Shown here piece by piece: positions 1-12,700 of a stretch of DNA of 64,000 nt (positions are counted from its first letter, which is position 1; each line of letters begins with the position of its first letter). Made by a program: the position numbers and the translations under genes. The notes under the pieces are model-generated. The model was not told the origin of the DNA and did not search any database. It was given only the letters and a program-made list of their open reading frames with translations. This stretch comes from Gavia stellata (Eukaryota > Chordata > Aves > Gaviiformes > Gaviidae). Location of the stretch: NCBI RefSeq assembly GCF_030936135.1, contig NC_082603.1, positions 23,030,880-23,094,879 of the forward strand. Reading direction: 5' to 3'.

Positions 1-3000
1 AAAGAAATTTGATAGAGTGATTACTTTTCTAGAGTTCTCCTGTACAGTTACACTTGTATAATTCATATTTAGTTTTATATGAAGTAACTTTGTGACCTTA
101 ACTTGAAATGTATAACTTGCTGGTTTGACCTTTTTTTTTTTACCTATTTTGTGGTTTTAGAGAAAGAGGAGTCAGTGTAAGACAATGATGGAGAGGAGGA
201 GGTTAAGCTTTTGTTTTCACGCATCATATTAAAGTACCAAGTTCAGCTTACTGGCTTACTCATCCATTACTCCTCCTCAACAATTTTTTCCATAAGAAGA
301 TTCTTTCTAAAGATTTTTTTTCCCCCCTCTTATTTAAGAATAGGTTTGTCTGGCCTGGTGAACCCATCTATTTTAAGGAAGCAAATGAGCATATTGAACT
401 ACCCATTCCGGTTCTTTGCCAGTTTTAGTTTTTGGTAAAGTGTGTCCCTTGCTAGTTTGCTAGCTTTTAAAACCTGTTGGTAATTTTTTCCTACTATTCT
501 AAATTTTTCTTTTTTCTTTATTTCATCTTGCTTTCCTTATATAGTAGTCCCATTCTGACAAACAGTATTTTGACCATATGTAATATAATCTTATTGTGTC
601 AGAGATGGCTGAAATCTCGGAGTGATTCCAGACCATGGAGCCTCATAAGATTTATTTATTTTTACTTTTAATGTGTTTAAACTTTCATTATAGCTTTAAG
701 CTGCTTATTGTTATATATTATTTCAAGTAAGATCTTTGTCATGTCTTTTGGTGGAGGTTATTTCTATTGTTTGAAAGTATTGCTTATTTTGTTGTAATGT
801 AAAATCAGGAAAATATAGTGGCTTCTCCAGAAAACTAGTTTCTTGCTAATGTAGTTATGCTAAGCTCAGTTGGTGTGGGAAGAGATGCTGGCATACTTTA
901 GATGTGATAGACTGGTGAATATAATTTGTTAAATGGTATTCATCCCTAATTTAGTAATACCACTTTGCTAGGAAGTGATATGCTTTAAATTTGGAGGTAA
1001 ACCAAAGTCCTGATAATTTGATGTCTGTGCAGGTTCTCTTCTATTCAAAGATGCTAAATTTTTGGTCTTGGGCAAGTACTTCTGTAAGGGATTAGGGTCT
1101 GTTTACATAAATAGCTTCTGCAGTCTTCATTTTATACAATAAACTTTCCATTTAAAAAAATACACTGTTCTAAGTAACATATTACTGCTCTGCAGAGAAT
1201 TTAAGAATTGCTATTTTATATCACAGAGATACACCAGTTTTATTTATTAGTTTGTCATCTATGAATATTCTTTTATTTGAGATACACACTTAAGCAGTAC
1301 TATGCATGCTTAAAATGTATAAAGTCTAACTGTTTTTTTCTGTGTCACTGAAATAATATGGTCTGGAGTGTATAGCTGATAAGAAGATAGGTAATGGTGT
1401 AATGATCTGGACGTCTCTAGGCAATGAGAACACAAAAGCTTATTCAAGGTACCTTTGGTGTAATTCTCTGTGGAAAATGCAAAATCAGAGAAGATGCAAT
1501 TACGTGCCCCCCCACCCCCCAAGGGCCATAGCATGAAACATATATGGGGTCCTGCTAATGATTAAAGATTGCATGCATGCTTAGTGTATGGATGCAGTAA
1601 TTGGTTAAAAAATTATGACATGCTTATAATGGAAAGTAATGACAAACAGGAGATTAATGATAAATGTTACGCTTTTTCTTTGTTAAACCACTTTAATGTG
1701 GAAGACTGAATTACAGATACAGGATCAGGTCAGACTTAGGTTTTGTCAACTCTGATTGAGTCTTGGGAGAAGTGGAATTTAGAGGCTTGACAAAAGCCAA
1801 TTTTGGCCATCGATTTCTTATCTGCACTAAGATAGACCAGTAGCAAGTTCCTAGTGAACTGCTGTTTCCTGAAATGTAAATAGTGGCCAGAGGCTCATAG
1901 TGCTTTCTGAGAGATTCTGAAAGAAGCAGACAACGATTATAGATTCAGAAATATGGCAGACTTTTCTATATTCTTATCTAAAAGTCACGGTTATTTTAAT
2001 AGAGTTACATTAAGTGCATTGTAATAGCCGTCTAGAAAATCATTACGTCAATGGAAGCAGGATTTCAAAATGAAAGAAATAGTTTGGGTTAAGATACAGA
2101 ATAATTGAGCGTGCATTGTTTCAAACTAGCTAAATTATGCACAGTCTGATACTCTCAAATCAGACCATATTATTGTCATTGATACAGATTTGTTTCGATT
2201 TGTTTTATTTCCCAGAAAATGTTCAGCTTTTTGGTGTTAGAAAGAAGTTTGTAAAAGTGATGTTTCTTCCGAAGTGTTACAATTGAAAAAGATAATGTAA
2301 AATCTGACACAGATTTTTAAAAGAATAAAATACAATGTTTTAAAAAAGGAATAAATGTTAAGGACTTCCCAAGTTCTGATGACAGAAATAAGTACGATCA
2401 GAGAGTCTTATGACTGAAATAAAACATTCTGCAATATTCCGTTCAGCCAGAGGCAGGCAAGGTCCCACAGATTTGGAGCAGAATGAAAATGAAACAGGAG
2501 AGGGCAATTATATGTGTCACATTTGCTCTTGTAAATGGTAACTACACCAATAACAGATACTGTTTCTGATGTAATTTTGGGATTTACTGCAGTATGGGAC
2601 TAGAGAGTGCTACTGCTATCAGGTATCCACAGTGGCAATATCTGAACACTGGAAAAAGTTTTTATCACCATGCGGTATTATCATCGGGCATGAATGGAAA
2701 CTGATTGTTAGATGAGACTCAGAAGAGCAGGAAGAGAACAGATTATTTCTCTTCAATAAGATCATGATTCATTATACTCCGGATGAGATGAACAAACTAG
2801 TCTGTTTTCTATAACTGAATTGTTGTGGAAGGCTCTTTTCTTAACTATTTCTTTTCTAGCTTAGGGCCACATTGAACATACTTTTAACTATGTACGTGTT
2901 TCTTAATTCCTGTGGTGCGTTTAAAGAATCAACTTGTACTTGGTTCCCAGACAGCCAGTACTGGCTTAACCCAGTGACGAAATTGGTTATTCTGCATACT

Positions 3001-5582
3001 TAGGGAGGAGTTTACTCATTCTGCTGTTTTTAACTGTTGGTTTCCATCTCTATGTAAATTTGTTTCCTCGGTTGCTAGAAGCTTTCACACACGTAGTTCA
3101 ACATTCACTAGTTTTGCTAAATAGGCTTCTAGTTAAGTTAAATAAAAATTGTAGCATATTTGTATGACTATGGTGTGTATCAGTAGAGTCCACCTAAAGC
3201 TATGTAACACTTTAAGGGTTCTCAAATGCTAACATGCATACCCTGAAACTCCATCCTATGCTGTCATCAAATTCTTGATTGTATGTAAGATGTATGGAGA
3301 ATTTCTGTAAGCAGTCGAACTTTAGTCTCTGAAGAAGTTCCATACTGATTAATGTATGACCATTCCCTATAAGGTTTCTTACATAAAAGCTTTGTCTCCC
3401 TCTGCATTACGTTCTACTTTCACCTGTAACTTCTTCATTTTTAGTGGGCTTTGCAAACCAGATCATGTTTCTTAGCTGATTCTTTCTCTTTAGACTTTGA
3501 GTCTTTATTGTAATATTCTCTTTCTTAAATGTTGATGTGGTTCCCTGAAGAATGGCTTAGACCTGAAAGCATATTTAGTTTCCCTTGCACTCCTTATTCC
3601 AACTCATAAATATCTTCTAATATGACTGGTGTCCAAAACATTAAATTACTCTTCCATTGAATTTCTCTGCCATGGAAGATGTGGTTGTTCTAGGTGAAAA
3701 AAAGTCATTCTTATTGGTTATGAAATGTAAAGAAATAATAGTGTCTTTTCAAGACAGTTTTTCCAAGGAAACTTCTGGGAGATGAAGTATACAAATCTGA
3801 GGAGAGACTCACATTACTATTTCAGCTGTTCCTAAAACAACTTATGTGAATGTTTCTTTACTTGCGGACTGGTAAAGTAATTGAAAATTTTGAGATTAGG
3901 CCTCCTTCTGATTGAGTCACTGTTACATTTTGTTTCAGGCTTTTTTCTATATTTTGTATTTTACCGCAGTTACTGAACTATGGGGTTTTTGTTGCAGTAT
4001 GTTGTTTGGTTTTTGCAAAAATCTGTCAAAATATCTCTTCACCTTTGGTATCTACATAATGTGTCTTTCCTGTTAGTTAAAGGGATGTATAGGAAATGCA
4101 ACAATATAGGTTTAAGTGACTGAGAGCATACCAGAATATTAAAAACAGAAGAAATTTGATGGTGGAGCGGACTGGGGGGACACAGGCTGAAGTCACTTGA
4201 TACTGGAGCTCTTTATGGAGTTCATATCTTACTGTTTCTGGTTCCATTCGTGGTACGGCTAAGTAGCAACTGTTCCTTTCTGCTCATTCCTTTCAGTCAT
4301 TTACCTCTTGCGTTTTCAAGTGGTTTTCCTTGCCACCTTGTTTTTCAGTTCTTTATTTGTCTTTTATTATGACAGTTCTCTGCTGTTTATTAAATTAGAC
4401 ATTCCACTGAATAATTGAAATCTAATTTGATTTAGTTATTCATATAACAGAATTCATGATACTTCATGTAACATCATTGTAGAAATACCTCTCATTATTG
4501 AATTTCACTGTAACTAGAAATAATTAAACTCTTCTTATTTGGCTCAGTTTATATTTTGAGTTGTCAAACTAATGGGGAATTTGTTTTCTGCTCTTACCAG
4601 TATGAAATCATACGTAGGTTGAAAGTAAAGAAGGCAATTTCCAAAGGCTTTGGACATATATAATCTAAATTTAATAACTATGTAGAAAGAAAAATCTGGA
4701 GAAACCTGTCAGCTTGTGTTTTGCATTGTGAAGTTTCTGAATTGTCAATATGAACATAAGTTCACTTTTATGAAGTCAACACAATATGAAGAAAGATTCA
4801 GTAATCGCCATTCTAAAGTGATTTGTGGTGCCTCCATAATACTAGATGTTCTTAAATTAAATGCAATTCCTGGTATGTTTTTTTCAAGTAATAGCTGTTC
4901 GGCATTGGCACTGATGCCCTAACTCTGGAGACAACTGAAAGCATTGTGTGGCTTTTAGATCCATAGATTTATTTCTGTCTTTCAGTATCAAAATTGTTGC
5001 ACTTCCACTATAAACAAGGTAGTATACATTGTTTTCCTTAGGTGAAGAATAGATTTAATGTGAACTCTGGAAAGCATTTCAATCCTGTTTTGTAGATGAA
5101 GGTTATTCAGGGATTTGGAGCCAATGTAAGTTTTGAGTTCTGCTCAGTTGATTAAAATCAAATAGCAGAAATAATTGTTTTTCACTGTGTATCTAGTTAT
5201 AAAACATATATGACAATGCATTTCATAATTTATTAGGTGTAGTATTATCTTTCACTACTTGTTTTCTTGTGTCTCTTCAAATATCTTCTGAGGTTTGATC
5301 ACCCTAACACATGACTGTTGTGAATTCCTTTGCTTGCATATCTTTAGTGTGATACAGTGAATCACTTAAAAATAACCAAGAAAGATACTTCACATTTGAA
5401 ACCTAAACTAGCATTTCACATTCTTAATTACTTTATAACATGCTGTTCTTTATGTAGGACACTTGTAAATTGATAATTGTTTCTTAAAAAAGCTGTTACT
5501 CTTTATGTTTTGGTGCATTCTTCTTAATTTTTAATGAAATAATTTAAATGTTTTATTGATGCCTTTCTCTTTTTCTCAACAG
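1..5582 (+). other. ZZZ3 5' non-coding region, probably intron
   Basis: This AT-rich stretch has no coding exon that I can support on either strand. The short open frames are spaced randomly and resemble no known protein. It is read as intron between upstream, out-of-window leader exons of ZZZ3 and the leader exon at 5583-5739. No CpG-rich promoter is visible, so the transcription start probably lies left of the window. A C-run (1507-1520) and several T-runs are the only simple sequence worth noting. Confidence 0.5.
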
Positions 5583-5739
5583 TTTTCAAGATCTTGTTAA
5601 TGTGATGGCATAAACTAGTAAAAACACATTTGGATTACATCATGGATATCAGCAATGGTGATTGATATTATTTGAGTGGCGCAGTAAGAGTCTGCTGTAT
5701 GAGATGTCGGAAGTTTTTATTTCGTGTAGTTTTGCAATG
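5583..5739 (+). other. ZZZ3: probable untranslated 5' leader exon of ZZZ3
   Basis: A pyrimidine tract ending TTTTTCTCAACAG precedes position 5583, and a strong donor (AATG followed by GTGAGT) follows position 5739. This gives a 157-nt segment with good splice sites on both sides, on the ZZZ3 strand, 2.4 kb before the first coding exon. All frames inside are interrupted by stops and it contains several ATG triplets, so it would be leader rather than coding. Spliced to the acceptor at 8152 it creates upstream ORFs that cross the junction. No transcript evidence is available here, so this is a prediction from signals and position. Confidence 0.5.
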
Positions 5740-8151
5740 GTGAGTTTTTTTACATTTTGTGCTAATTAAATAATAACTTTTTAACTTGTTATGTAAGGTG
5801 TATTTCTTTAGAAAGTAACATACCAGCAAATCGGTAAAGACTTCTGTCTTACCTATTATTTCTAATGTCTGTCGAGTTCAGCAGTGATTACTCACCAATG
5901 TGTACATTGGAATTTGGTTTAACTTATTTTATTGGTATCCATTTGAAATGTCAGTTACTCATCCTTAATGTGTGCTAGCCTTCATTAGAACAACCTAGGT
6001 GAAATGGAGTATCTGAATGACCCGGTTTTTCATGTTTGGGTTCAACCCCAAGTGAGATCACTCTTCAGAACGTGTTGAGCTTGTGTGTAAAAGGGGAGAA
6101 TATACAGGCAAGTTTACCCATGTGGAAAATACATATAAACGACCGTTACAGACAACACATAGTTACATGGGTTTTTTCCGCTCTTCAACTCAACTACTGA
6201 TGTTTTGCCCATTTGCTGTTTGTTGTATTATTTATATTTTCTCTTAAGACAGAGTTCATGGGACATCTCACACTTTGTCCTGCATTGTTGCTTTTAAATG
6301 GACAGAATGGAAGTTAGTACGATAGCAGTTCTTTACCTGTATCTCCAGGAATGCAAACAGTGTACCTTTCCAGGCATTCATGTAAGGCAGCAGGAATAGC
6401 TAACAAGCAGGAGGGTTGTAGCAGCAGAAATACAATGCAGTTTTGAGAACATTTGAAACTTTCACTTTATAATTGTCTTTTCTTCGTTACACAAAGTAAT
6501 GTGCTGTCTTATACCGTTGTATCTAGAACTTTACCAAGCAATACTTTAGGATACATCACTTTCATTAAGAAATACTACTTGCATTATGAATAGCTAAACA
6601 AACAGTATTAATTGTCAAACAGAATTGTATTGCTTAAGAGGTGTACTGGTCTTGTCCCGTTCTCTCTTTTCTGCTCTAGGACCATCTGACACCTAAATAG
6701 TAGATTAGTGGAAATTTACGCTCTTTTTTTTTTTTTTTTTCCTTTGTTGAAGATGAAAAACACCTATTGAAACAATTTTCCTCCATTTGTCATTTTCAGA
6801 CTTTCTAAATAACATGTAAAAACTTTGATTCCAGATTTAAAATTTCAAGTCTTCATATGTTAGTTGAACAGTTTGTATAAGCTGGAATTTGTGTAGATGG
6901 AAAAGGGAAGGTATGCCGTTATGTACAAGTGTGAATCTATTAATTATCACGGATATTATGAAAGGTTTGTGGTGATACACAGTTTGACACATAGAATTTT
7001 TAAAGATTAAATGAATAGAAGGATTAGACTGAAGTGATTTCTACTAAAAATGTTGAGATTGGGCAAGTTGAGTACTCCTACGTTTCACACTGAAATCTGA
7101 AATACGGACACTCTCAAACTGGATGTTTTAAACTTAACTTTGAGTCTGAATTTACTTAAATCCTATGTGGGTGATGAGTCATCTCACCAACTGTATGAAA
7201 AGTTTAAAAATGGAGAAGGCTTGGGAAACAGCCTTCTAGTACCTCAGAGGAGATTACTGAAAAGATAGAGCCAGGCTTTTTGTTGATGTAAATTATGCAA
7301 AAATAGGGGAGGCCCCACCTGGGTATAAGAAAAAATATTTACACTGTAAGGACAATTAAACACTGGAACAGGTTGCCCAGATAAGTTGTGGAATATCTAT
7401 ACTTGGAGGTTTTCAAGACCCAGCTAGACAACGTCCTGTGTAACTAAATCTGAATTTAGTCTTGATGTTCATTTGAGCAGGAGGTTGGACTAGACTGCCT
7501 CCCAAAGTCCTTTCCAACTTGAACGATTTTATGCTTCTGATTCGGGCATTTTGTTTCATTTCATTTTTACTATTAATGACTGTAACTATTTTTTTTACTG
7601 GTGTGTTTTATTTATTTTTTTAATCCCCTGTTAAATTAGAAGTGCAATTCTGTTTTGTTATTTATAAGTTATTTGTTTTTGTTTTAAGCAACAAGTGAAA
7701 AAGCAAATACGATTTTAATGGTTTCCTTCTTAGTATGTGAAACTATGTAACTGGAAACTGTGGGATATTAAGAATGTGATTTGATACCTCTCATTTGACC
7801 AGACAAACTTAAATAATTCCAGTACATTATATCATATGTACGATACATAAAAATAGTATATTTTAGTCATTGGAGCCTAACTGGAATGTTCCAGCCTTAC
7901 ATAAGGCATAAATATGAACAACATTCACACACAAGTACTAAAGCCAGAACGCAAATACAAGGTCAGCTACTTTGTAGCTTAGATGGAAAACTAAAGAAAT
8001 ACCACAGAAAGAAGTGGTATTAATACATTGCATAGGCATATTCAGTTTTACATCAGGTACCTTTGTGATAATATATTCTTCAGATTTGCTATGTCTGTAA
8101 GTGTTTTTTAAATATTTTTTTTCTGACTGTTTTGTTTACATTTTTTTGAAG
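5740..8151 (+). other. ZZZ3 leader intron
   Basis: Intron between the predicted leader exon and the first coding exon. It begins GTGAGT and ends in a T-rich tract with AG at 8150-8151. It holds a T17 run at 6724-6740 and a degraded CR1 3' end at about 7210-7540. No gene was seen inside it on either strand. Confidence 0.55.
7210..7540 (+). repeat. CR1 LINE 3' end, old and degraded
   Basis: The stretch holds ordered landmarks of the avian CR1 3' region: a segment like ATGGAGAAGGCTT, then CACTGGAACAGGTTGCCCAG, then TGGAGGTTTTCAAGACCCAG, then GGAGGTTGGACTAGACTGCC, then TCCTTTCCAACTTGAACGAT. It is 5'-truncated, as most CR1 copies are, and diverged with small indels. The usual terminal short repeat (like ATTCTATGATTCT) is decayed to TTTTATGCTTCTG. 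Sense orientation is the same as ZZZ3. The left edge is approximate. Confidence 0.85.
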
Positions 8152-9713
8152 GTTTCCCAATGAGTGGATCATGATGAACATACTTTAGGGACTTGCCATA
8201 GTATGGCTGCTTCTCGATCTACTCGTGTTACAAGATCTACAGTGGGTTTAAATGGTTTGGATGAAAACTTTTGTGGTAGAACATTAAGAAACCGTAGTAT
8301 TGCTCATCCAGAGGAAGTTTCACCCCATCCTCAAATACGATCAAGGTCACCAAAGAAGAGGCCAGAGTCTGTGCAAACTCAGAAGGGAGGTAACGGTGGA
8401 AGAACTACTGACTTGAAACAGCAGAGTGCTCGGGATTCATGGGTGAGCCCTAGAAAGAGAGGGCTGTCTACTTCAGAAAAAGATAATGTTGATAAGCAAA
8501 CTGTGGAAAATTGTGAAAAAAAACAAGCAGAACCTGTTTCACCAGTTTTGAAAAGAATTAAGCGCTGTCTACGTTCAGAGGCACCCAACAGTTCAGAAGA
8601 CGACTTACCTACTAGAACAGAGAAGGAATCATTGGAGCATAAAAGCTTAGTGTCGGACAATGATGCAGTCTCCACAGGGACTAAGCGAGCTTGTCGATGT
8701 CTTATATTGGATGATTGTGACAAAAGGGAAGTTAAAAAGGTGAATCTCTGTGCAGAAGGATTTAATAATTCTGCAGTAGTTGATGACATCGCAGGCTATC
8801 AGACTGTCAATGGAGTTGGTGAGAGAGACGCAAATTCTCTTAACTGTGATGACTGTCAGCTTGATGGGAACACTAAGCAAAACAGTGCTGGTTCCTGTAT
8901 GCCCAAGGACAAAACAGTAGCAGAAAATGGAAACTCATTTACCCATTCTTCGTTGTTGCTTAATAGCAGCAAGGAGGACAGTGTTGTAGACCATTATGTG
9001 CCTTGCACAAACTCTCAAGAACAGGTAAAGTTAGAGGACCACAAAATAATAAATGACTGCTTGCCTGAGGAGCATGCTAATCAGGCAGATGAGCCAGCTA
9101 CAGGGTCCTTTTCTGAAATCCAGTCATCTTTGTTAAGGGATTCGGAGGAGGAGGTAGATGTTGTAGGAGATAGTAGTGCCTCTAAGGAACAGTGTGCTGA
9201 AAACACCAATAGCAACACAAATACTCATCATGACAGTGCATCAATCTCAGGTGAACCTGAACCACATTCTTCAGTGCTGGACTGTGTTTCAGCTCAAATG
9301 ACATCTGTGTCGGAACTTCAAGAACACAGATATACATTGAGAACTTCACCACGAAGGGCTGCCCCTGCCAGAAACAGCCCTACTAAAAATAACTCTCCTT
9401 GTAGAGAAAATGGACAGGTTGAGGAAAATAATCTTAGTCCCACTGAAAAGAATGTACCTGTAGGTATTAATAATATCAATGGCTCTCCCAAAAAGTCTGA
9501 AGAAGTTAAACAGAACGAAAAAGAGAGAAATTGTAATATGGGAGATCATGGGAGTGATGGACTAAGAAAGCCACTTTCTGAGGCTAGGCTTGTTGCTGGA
9601 TACGTACCATCTGCCAAAGAGAGTGCCAACATCCGCACTGCAGAGGATGATGAGGAAGAGCCTGATGTATATTACTTTGAATCAGATCATGTGGCATTGA
9701 AACACAACAAAGA
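8152..9713 (+). CDS. ZZZ3: ZZZ3 coding exon 1 (start codon at 8203)
   Basis: Large exon of 1562 nt. The acceptor AG lies at 8150-8151 after a T-rich tract, and the first 51 nt are 5' UTR. Coding runs from 8203 through 503 full codons and two bases of codon 504. The donor is AAAGA followed by GTATGTG at 9714; reading on gives a false stop nine bases later. It encodes the long N-terminal half: basic SRSPKKRPE and SPRKRGLS segments, a Cys-rich [14 protein letters not shown] patch, the acidic block [31 protein letters not shown], and [16 protein letters not shown] at the end. No catalytic domain is seen; the composition suggests disorder, with protein-interaction motifs. Codon 504 (Asp) is completed across the intron. 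Confidence 0.95.
8160..8188 (+). promoter_or_regulatory. two overlapping short upstream ORFs just before the ZZZ3 start
   Basis: An ATG at 8160 opens a four-codon frame ending in TGA at 8172-8174. An overlapping ATGATG at 8171 opens a five-codon frame ending in TAG at 8186-8188, only 14 nt before the main ATG at 8203. Both lie in the leader part of the first coding exon, so they are in the mRNA whatever upstream exon is used. Such upstream ORFs commonly lower main-frame translation; that effect here is inferred. Confidence 0.55.
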
Positions 9714-12700
9714 GTATGTGTAACTATGGTAACCATGAATTCTGCTTTTGTTTCTTACCAAAAATATGAAAATTAATACGTATTTAAAGTACTTTTACAA
9801 AAATTTAAGTGCTTTTATAATTTTCATAGTCTTCATTTTTCTTCCTTGTTTCTACCTCAAACTAAATTAAACTATTTAATATGCAGTATGGTACAGCAAT
9901 GTGGTTTATACATTTCTAGCAGTATGAATTCTGTAGTCAGAATTTTTTTTTGTTTGTTTTTAAAAACACATCTGTTACCTCTTTTCTTTAAAAAACTAGC
10001 TGGAAACAAAACCAAAGGGATTATAACCCTTAATTAGAGTTCAGTTATTTATCAGCATATCCAATAGGCACAGCACATACAGCTTATGAAATTATTATTC
10101 TGCTGTACATAGAATTTAAGATTAGATACCTATTTTCAGAGTGTCGTGGGAAAGACTTATCATTTATTGTGTTAAGGAAGATAAATGGATCAAATGCAGC
10201 AATTTGAGAACTTTCTCCAGAGGAAATTATGTCTACATTGCTGTTCATATTCATTAAATGTAAATATATCCGTGTTCTAATTATTATTAGAATTATCAAC
10301 TTGTTTTTATATTTATCATCTGAATGTCTGTAAGTAGAACGTGGTAATTGTACATTGGTGGTAACTGTGAAAGAGATTCTTGAAACAAAAGGGCAATTTA
10401 CTCAGTGAAGAAAGTTTACATGGAGAAAAGTTGTCTTCAGATGGTAGACCGGGCCACAGTTTTTATTGCACAGCCTTTGTAACGCTGTTTTGATTTCTGT
10501 GTTTTGCTGTTTAGTAGGCGTTCTACACTTTATTGTGAGTACTGAAAGGCCAAGTGCAGATGATCTTTTTTGCTTCATATGAAGAGTTAAACCACTGCTA
10601 GTAGTTTCTGTAAATGATCACAGCACAATTATTACGAATACGGGGCACAAGGCACAGATGATTGTTTAATCCAGCAGAAACTGGACTGGGTTTTTTGGTG
10701 TTAGAGTTGCATTATCTTTATAATGAAATTTTGTTCAATACTGGATATGAATAAATTATTTTAATCAGAGAAAATTGTGAATTAGAGCATGGTTCAGACA
10801 AACTATGATTTCAAAATAGCGATCAAATATTTGCAGCTTCAGCCATCAGCCGAAAGCGTTCAGATACTTTTCCTGGTAGATAGAGAGAAGATTGCCATTT
10901 CCTAAATTATAAATGGGAAAATGGACTGTTGTCTTTGACATTTTTTGGATGTTTTTGTATCTGTATGTAGTTACGTTAGTACAAAGATGCATTAGTAAAG
11001 TATCTTTCTTTTAAATTCATTTATTAGGAAAAGAATGATGAAGATATTATGAGTTTTTTAGATGTAGCCTCAATTTTTATTTCTTTCAAATTAAACATGT
11101 CCAAAATGCACAGTTTTTAAAAATAAAAATCTGCAATTGAATGTAAAAATAACGGTAATTTTTTCTATTCTTACAATTAAACACAGATCTGAATTGTTCT
11201 TGAAACATTTCAGGAACGTGCCCTAGTGTTAGCTTTTGAATATACACAATTGCTCTGAAGATGTGACTAGTTGTTCAGATTGGCAGCCTCTTTGTGACAG
11301 CTTGTTGGGGAGCTTTTGAAATTGCACCTACGACTTGGTAGCTTCCTGCTAACTTGCTGCCCGAATGCAGAATTCCAAGAGAAATTGTTGTTAATTTTTA
11401 TCTTATATTTTACTGATTTTTGGTGGCAAAAAAAGTCAAAGCTAGAATTCTTTTCTAGATCAAGAAAGAATAATTTCTACCTTTCAGAAGGGAAGCATGC
11501 TGCTGAAAGTAGTGTTAGCTGGATTTTTTTTTTTCCCTTTTAAAAAATGTTGATATAATTGGAAAATTATGGGCAGTCATTTTTTTGTTGTTGTTGTTTA
11601 TATTTGCAAGAAAACAAATCTAGTATTCTGGTGGTTCCTCATGGTAATAGGATCCTTCTAAAGAACTTAAGGCTATATTTTGATATTTGAGTGCAGTTGT
11701 CCTTTATCCAGAACGTCGTAGTTCAAGAGTTAATCAAATACTGTGCACTACGTCCTTTTTCAAATTTCAGAAATCTCTTAAGTTCATTAGAGGATACTCC
11801 TAATTCATGCGTTACAATTCTTGAATAGTGTCTTAATTTTACCCTTGTTTAATGTGATGTGCTTATTTTCTAAAATGTTAAACTAAAAAACAAATGTTTT
11901 AGCAGAAATATTTTCCCTGATTAGTCAGTTTCAAAGAATTCCAGGGTTCCCATGCTGTCAGGTAAAGTCTATCTGCTTTGCCTGTGATATTTCTAGCTAA
12001 GCTGGTCTTCTGCTTAACAGATCTTCAAATGGTACACAGTTTGTTTTTCTGTCCTTCATCAGTTTGTGATTAAACTTATTTTTATGGATGATTTTTTTCC
12101 TCTGGTTTATATTTCTATTCTTTTTTAAAAGCAAATTCAGAGAGAAATGAGCATCTTGGCTAGGTTGAGGAGGCAGATTTCTCCAAGAACGTATTTATTT
12201 CATTTTCTGGATGTTCCACAGTTTTCTTTTTACATCACATAGCTTGATAACATACGTGATCATACAGCTGATTTTCACTTTCCAAGAAATTACTTAACAT
12301 TGATAAAATATGAACATACCAAAACCTTCAACAGCTGTTGACAAGACTTGCTATAAGAAAAACAACTAAATGTGTATTTTTATATGAATTTTGTTGCTTT
12401 TTGAATGTTGTCATGTTTAAACAACATTCATATATTAATATTTGTGGGAAAACTGGTTGATATAATAGGAAGAATAAACAGCACAGAAAGCAAATTATGG
12501 AATATTATTATTCAGAGGGAAGGCTGAAATGATGGATGTTTTACAACCTCTTTAATAAAATAGATCTCTCCTTCAAAGACAGATCCGAGATAGCTAAACA
12601 GAAATTTTATCGCAACATAGACATTCGTGTAGATAATAACAGACTGATCTAGGGGGTTGTATAACTACAAAGTATTGTTAATGTTAATTTTTCTGTTATT

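Noticed and set aside
161-176. Possible 16-nt microexon (acceptor GTGGTTTTAG, donor GTAAGA)
   Set aside because: The splice signals are plausible, but there is no support for so small a leader exon.
8164-8202. N-terminal extension of ZZZ3 by 13 residues from an upstream GTG
   Set aside because: There is no in-frame ATG, and the downstream ATG at 8203 begins the family's MAASRST; a TGA stands in frame just upstream at 8161-8163.
9714-9723. Stop codon after KHNKE read straight through the exon
   Set aside because: This is intron: the donor GTATGT at 9714 joins to 24778 and restores K-D-Y-Q, as in the family.
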